This document shows, one piece after another, positions 60,150 through 64,000 of a DNA stretch of 64,000 bases (positions within the stretch are counted from its first letter, which is position 1; the number at the start of each line of letters is the position of its first letter). Made by a program: the position numbers and the translations under genes. This DNA comes from Amphibacillus sp052055485 (GTDB lineage: Bacteria > Bacillota > Bacilli > Bacillales > Amphibacillaceae), in NCBI RefSeq assembly GCF_052055485.1, contig NZ_CP197171.1:806001-870000 (forward strand). Reading direction: 5' to 3'. The notes under the pieces are model-generated. The model was given only the letters and a program-made list of their open reading frames with translations, was not told where the DNA came from and did not search any database.

Positions 60150-61995
60150 TTGATTTTAATCCCCTTTTTTCTATTTTGATTTGCTTCGCCTGTTGTACGT
60201 TTCCTTTAAATTGGCTCAATTTTTGTCCAATGTCATAACCTGTATTATGTGCTCGTGAAAGAAAATGATTTGCACGTTGTACAGTACGATTTCCGCCAAG
60301 TAACGTATGTTTGCGTTGCGGATGAGTATATCCTTGTCCACCAGCATTGACAAGCGGCTTATGCTGACTAGATGAAGTTGCTCCTCCACCTACATTACTG
60401 GACCCGTCACTATCACTTCCTGACACATTACTTGTATTGACAGGGATACTACTTGCCAGCGAACCACTGCGGCTGGGAATACTTGTATTTGGCTTTGTTG
60501 GAACAGTGTTTGTTTTTGATTCAACGTTTGGATTGTTTATGGCATTCGTTGAAAATTGTTGCTCATTTTGAGAAGCTTTTTGATCTGGATTGCGCGGAGG
60601 AACAGGCTTCGTATTGTTGTTTCGCATACCGGCTTTCATCCCTTTGTATGCACCAACTCCACCTGCACCAATACCTCCTGCTGTTTTGCCACCAGTCTTA
60701 ACAACTTTCCCAGCACCTTTTCCTACCATGGATGCACCAGCACCAGCCATTTTCGTACCAGCATATGCGCCCATCATCGCCTGCCATCCTGAACGGAGTC
60801 CTGCATCTATTCCCATTGTTCGCTGTACAATGTCTGGAGCATCAATAAGCGCCCATGCACCAGCAATGAGCAAGATAATGACACCTACAATGCCAATCTC
60901 TTGCTCCAAATCGTTCGCCCACTGTGCATAGATAATGAACAATTTCAGAAGTACAATCATCACAAAGATAACAGCAAACGTACTAACGATTTCTGTTAAC
61001 ACTTTCTTCAAACGCTGACCACCTGTTATATCCGTTGATGCGGTGAACATAGCGTAAATTTGATGAAAAGCTAAATCAAACATGGCACGGCCAATTTTTA
61101 ATGTTGTTACAGTTAAGGCAAATCCTGTTACGGCCAATATCGTAATGGCAATAGCCCAATTGACGTGATAACGGTAATAACTTTGCTGCCCTAAGTTCGT
61201 CGCTGGAACCGAGTTTTCACTTAGTTTTTCAACTCGTGAAGTACCATCTCCATTTTGAATAAGTGTATGTTTTAAAAACTCCTTTTCATCGTTCGTCAAT
61301 TCCTTAACCCAATCTTCTGTTGTCCAACTAAACCAACCTTCATCTTCATAGATATCAAGCTTTTCGGTTACATCAATCAAATCGGGGTTCTTCAGCTTAT
61401 TTGCATAATAGTAATTACTTGTTCCAATATCCTTTTCTGTTCGATGAGGAGGATGTGGCAATGTATTCTCATCACCCATTACAGTGTCTTTATTTGTCCC
61501 ATCAGCATAGTTGAAATCACTATCCAGATAGTATTTTAAATCAGAGATATTTCTTTTTAAGACATTATCAGAAATATTCCCATCTGCCTCCACCGTATCT
61601 AGCCCTTTATGCAGCAAATCCTCCATCATTCCCATTAAACTGGGAAGAATGACAATGACACTAACTGCAATTAACACATTCATAATGATTTCATTCCGTT
61701 TTTCAACTTTATTCAGCATGAACATAAAACCAAGGACTGTTACAGAAACAACAAATAGCCCGATTGCAAGGGGCTGCAAGACATCTATGAAACCACCCAT
61801 GTCTTCACTGTCATACAAGCCACCTAAGGTAATTACTTTCGTAGCAACGCCTTCAATCCAATCATTAATCCATACTAAAAGCTGTATAATGCCCCAACCG
61901 ATATTTCGGAGAAGATCATCATACAGCCAGCCACTGGAAATATCGAGTATGTCCGATAAATCCTCATATAACTTTTTCATTGCCTCATCGTTCAT
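60121..61995 (-). CDS. VirB6/TrbL-like polytopic conjugation channel protein
   Basis: A 624-aa protein with several membrane helices: two near residues 70-120, then three to five between about 280 and 400 (WAIAITILAVTGFALTVTTL, IVSTFAVIFVMIVLLKLFII, IGIVGVIILLIAGAWALIDA). The glycine-rich region at 405-455 and the long Ser/Asn/Pro-rich tail are usual in TrbL/VirB6 proteins of Gram-positive elements. It is the first visible gene of the secretion operon, with a terminator-like hairpin before it (62023-62055). Confidence 0.82.
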   Translation of the reverse strand: MNDEAMKKLYEDLSDILDISSGWLYDDLLRNIGWGIIQLLVWINDWIEGVATKVITLGGLYDSEDMGGFIDVLQPLAIGLFVVSVTVLGFMFMLNKVEKRNEIIMNVLIAVSVIVILPSLMGMMEDLLHKGLDTVEADGNISDNVLKRNISDLKYYLDSDFNYADGTNKDTVMGDENTLPHPPHRTEKDIGTSNYYYANKLKNPDLIDVTEKLDIYEDEGWFSWTTEDWVKELTNDEKEFLKHTLIQNGDGTSRVEKLSENSVPATNLGQQSYYRYHVNWAIAITILAVTGFALTVTTLKIGRAMFDLAFHQIYAMFTASTDITGGQRLKKVLTEIVSTFAVIFVMIVLLKLFIIYAQWANDLEQEIGIVGVIILLIAGAWALIDAPDIVQRTMGIDAGLRSGWQAMMGAYAGTKMAGAGASMVGKGAGKVVKTGGKTAGGIGAGGVGAYKGMKAGMRNNNTKPVPPRNPDQKASQNEQQFSTNAINNPNVESKTNTVPTKPNTSIPSRSGSLASSIPVNTSNVSGSDSDGSSNVGGGATSSSQHKPLVNAGGQGYTHPQRKHTLLGGNRTVQRANHFLSRAHNTGYDIGQKLSQFKGNVQQAKQIKIEKRGLKSNEIRDTERD

Positions 61996-62022
61996 ATATT
62001 GTTTTCACCACCTTTAGGAATT

Positions 62023-62055
62023 AAAAAAAGAACCCATGGAAAATGGATTCTTTTT
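62023..62055. terminator. Bidirectional terminator before the secretion operon
   Basis: AAAAAGAACCCAT(GG) and ATGGATTCTTTTT pair with one mismatch around a short loop; A- and T-runs lie on both sides. It would end transcription from the genes at 62163 and beyond, so the secretion operon probably has its own promoter or depends on read-through. Confidence 0.6.
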
Positions 62056-62162
62056 GTTGAACTTATAATTAAGAATGTAAGACTTTTGGTACCACGGTAT
62101 CTCCTTGTACCGTTAACGCGCAAAGATTGCAGCACAAAGAATTAACAGCTTACTATAGGTCA

Positions 62163-62450
62163 CTATAGTTTTAACCAATCCCTTATTTCTTTTAAACCTT
62201 TATATGTCTTAGCTAATGAACTGTTTTCTTCTAAGTAACTCTCGCCATCTTCTGTTAAATAAGCTGTCCCCTCAATTAACCATGGTCTATCGTCCGCATA
62301 GAAAACCCCTCCTAAATAATTTTCTCTGTTAAGAAACCTAATAGCTTCATCAAATTGATCTGCGGTAACCGCAAAATTCTCTTCAGTAAGTGCTTTATTA
62401 CCGTTGTCAATTTCTTTCAATATGGCATACCTTAGTTTCTTTTTATTCAT
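62163..62450 (-). CDS. YjcQ-like small protein
   Basis: A 95-aa protein with a winged-helix-like pattern: KKKLRYAILKEIDNGNKALT, then AVTADQFDEAIRFLNRENYL, GVFYADDRPWLIEGTAYLTE and a final YLEENSSLAKTYKGLKEIRDW helix. This matches YjcQ-family proteins of phages and mobile elements. A GGAGGGG site precedes the ATG. Role unknown. Confidence 0.75.
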   Translation of the reverse strand: MNKKKLRYAILKEIDNGNKALTEENFAVTADQFDEAIRFLNRENYLGGVFYADDRPWLIEGTAYLTEDGESYLEENSSLAKTYKGLKEIRDWLKL

Positions 62451-62545
62451 TATTTCCCCTCCTTTTTTTAAACGTTGATTAATAAAATAATCCTTACATG
62501 AGATACGTGCAATATTCTTTATTAGGTTTGTACCCGTTTGTTGAA

Positions 62546-63448
62546 CTAGGAGAATAATTCGGAGCCATTAATTATTTCATCAGTTGAGGCCAAAGTCGCT
62601 TCGTATATCGTCTTATTATCCTTCTCCATAAAGGATTGAACGGTCTTGTAGCCAACTGCATATCCAGCACAAAAGGGAAGTCCAATAGGTTGATAACCTT
62701 CTTGCGCTGCAATTTCATCACCAAACATATAGCTACTTACTTCTGCAAATCCTTTTATATCAAGGGATTCGCCGATAACATCGATTGAATACTTCAACTC
62801 CTCCTTATCCATGTTGGTAACCCAAGGACCTATTTGCTCCGTTCCGTATAATTCTTTTGCAAATGATTCAGCTAAACCCTCTATAACGAGATAATCTCCT
62901 ACTGTTACATTCCCATGATCCCAATCAAAATAAGAAAAACGTATATTATGGTTAAATTCATGGGCTATAACTGCCGGTATTTTGGGTAAATTATAATCGT
63001 TTGGATATATATTTACAGTTATAAAGCCCGGTATTCCACCAAACCCTGTATATCCTTTCTGTAGCTTTAGTTTTTCAGGGTCTGAAATATATAATCCAAA
63101 TTTGATTTCATCCGCATTTATCTTCAATCCCGCATTATTCGCTTTAGCAATGCAATTTTTAAGAGCGTTTTCGGCAACCGCATAGGAGTTATTTTCTCTT
63201 AGAATAGATAATCCTTCTCTAATATTTTCATCATCTGAAACATCAGCAAAACCAAGCATTTTTGATGCCATGATAACGTCATATCCATTTTGTTGTTTCG
63301 CTTTTATGGGAACGTTAATTAAATTCCACATTTGTTTGAATGGTTCCATCATTTCATAACGGAAATAATCTTTGCGTTTTTCTAAATCCTGAATTTCAAG
63401 CAATTCACCATACTGACTTAATGTATCCATAACTTCATAAGCATTCAT
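62546..63448 (-). CDS. DUF2268 putative zinc protease, YjaZ-like
   Basis: A 300-aa protein with a gluzincin-like HEFNH motif (PAVIAHEFNHNIRFSYFDWD near residue 165) and a downstream glutamate in YLVIEGLAESFAKELYG, the HExxH...E pattern of DUF2268. It has no signal peptide, so it is cytoplasmic or leaderless. It is separated from the YjcQ-like gene by 95 bases. Substrate unknown; it is likely cargo rather than transfer machinery. Confidence 0.85.
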   Translation of the reverse strand: MNAYEVMDTLSQYGELLEIQDLEKRKDYFRYEMMEPFKQMWNLINVPIKAKQQNGYDVIMASKMLGFADVSDDENIREGLSILRENNSYAVAENALKNCIAKANNAGLKINADEIKFGLYISDPEKLKLQKGYTGFGGIPGFITVNIYPNDYNLPKIPAVIAHEFNHNIRFSYFDWDHGNVTVGDYLVIEGLAESFAKELYGTEQIGPWVTNMDKEELKYSIDVIGESLDIKGFAEVSSYMFGDEIAAQEGYQPIGLPFCAGYAVGYKTVQSFMEKDNKTIYEATLASTDEIINGSELFS

Positions 63449-63613
63449 CTTATCAACTCTCTTATAAATTATCGTTTGGTTATTAAGCTACAGTATTACG
63501 CAACGTTAATGTCAAATATAAACTAGTTTTTTGATAAAATAGCTCAATCGTATTAAGGAATAAAACAATTCCTTAGAGTAAATATCTGATATTAGTTTTG
63601 CATATATTAAATA
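63449..63613. other. Short AT-rich intergenic region
   Basis: About 165 AT-rich bases upstream of the YjaZ-like gene, presumably with its promoter. TAAGGAA/TTCCTTA (about 63553-63575) can form a small stem; nothing else is seen. Confidence 0.4.
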
Positions 63614-64000
63614 TCAATAACTTAATTCAATATTATTTTGCTCCGCAAAATCCAATGCACTAGCAATCCCTGCATCTATATCATCCATGTATTTCATAAA
63701 GCTAGTTTCATAGCCGTCATCTCCATTTGCTGTGCCTTCAATTAATGATTGAGATAACAGTGTTTCTCTTGGATTTTTCATTACACCACCATCTTCAATT
63801 AGAACCAATCCATCATCTTTTGGCTCCCATACATCCCCTTTATAGTCAGAAGGGGTATATTTTTCACCTAATTGATCAAGGGTGTCTTGACTTTCCCCAT
63901 CGAAATTCACATAAAAAGCCGTCTGTTCTTCTTTGTTCAATGACTTATCAAATGCCTCTACTAGTTCCGATTTTTCCACATCTTCCTTACTTGCTGAGAA
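63614..64000 (-). CDS. Unknown acidic protein, 5' end outside the window
   Basis: The frame stays open to the window edge; 128 residues are visible (FSASKEDVEKSELVEAFDKS at the edge, QNNIELSY at the end), so the listed GTG at 63979 need not be the true start. The visible part is very acidic with many Asp and Gly residues (KYTPSDYKGDVWEPKDDGLV) and no recognised motif. It is transcribed toward the YjaZ-like gene. Confidence 0.6.
   Translation of the reverse strand, partial: FSASKEDVEKSELVEAFDKSLNKEEQTAFYVNFDGESQDTLDQLGEKYTPSDYKGDVWEPKDDGLVLIEDGGVMKNPRETLLSQSLIEGTANGDDGYETSFMKYMDDIDAGIASALDFAEQNNIELSY

Noticed and set aside
60590..60931. Plus-strand frame of 113 codons, proline- and alanine-rich
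   Set aside because: It is antisense to the glycine-rich tail of the VirB6/TrbL-like gene, which explains its odd composition.
62085..62125. T-box-like string ggtaccacggtatctc
   Set aside because: It lacks the conserved AGGGTGGNACCGCG order on either strand, and no aminoacyl-tRNA synthetase or amino-acid gene follows.
1..64000. CRISPR arrays, rRNA or tRNA genes
   Set aside because: No regularly spaced repeats, no cas genes, and no tRNA- or rRNA-like sequences were noticed on either strand.

Overview
The window looks like Bacillaceae chromosome (Virgibacillus/Oceanobacillus-like): AT-rich DNA, strong AAGGAGG-type ribosome binding sites, TTG and GTG starts, an OpuA glycine-betaine system, a YtrA-type regulator and a LplJ-type lipoate ligase. 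Genus is inference. No rRNA, tRNA or CRISPR array was found.

Region 1 (about 0-17.5 kb) is host-like. It carries a BcrA-type ABC pair (16-1688), a small lipoprotein, a LanFEG-type lantibiotic-immunity ABC exporter (3023-5425), a YtrA-regulated ABC module with a perfect 40-bp operator (5543-7450), a GNAT acetyltransferase, a divergent XRE/80-aa pair, a SAP/DUF6434 protein, a GyrI-like protein beside a WYL-regulator remnant, a lipoate-protein ligase, and a two-gene osmoprotectant importer with fused permease and binding protein. A decayed SDR gene follows that still has its MerR-type operator.

Region 2 (17.5-19.5 kb) is a decayed group II intron lodged right behind a terminator hairpin.

Region 3 (20.5-35.3 kb) is a defence island read leftwards: a fused methyltransferase-specificity gene with an atypical NAPF motif and two unknown small genes, then hsdM, hsdS and hsdR of a type I restriction-modification system, then a Gabija-like pair (gajA, OLD/TOPRIM nuclease; gajB, UvrD-like helicase). 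A 1,442-bp IS3-family element sits inside the 3' end of gajA with a 3-bp target duplication. Removing it restores one reading frame that overlaps gajB. The promoter ahead of the island has near-consensus boxes flanked by a 23-bp direct repeat.

Region 4 (35.7-64 kb) is the backbone of a conjugative element: a type I holin-like toxin locus, an ArdC-like antirestriction protein, topoisomerase III, a RadC/JAB-domain gene, a MobP2-type relaxase with RHH accessory protein and candidate oriT, and a type IV secretion block (VirB6/TrbL-, PrgI- and VirB4-like, a cell-wall hydrolase, two membrane-anchored proteins), then a YjcQ-like and a YjaZ-like (DUF2268) protein. A Tn554-family transposon (tnpA, tnpB, tnpC, cadC, cadA; cadmium resistance) has split the RadC-like gene; the two halves lie about 7.7 kb apart and rejoin into a complete JAMM motif. 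A second copy of the same 1,442-bp IS lies inside that transposon. An unassigned three-gene cassette (49350-51458) with a two-helix membrane protein is the other main unknown. No coupling protein or element integrase lies in the window, so the element probably continues past 64 kb.
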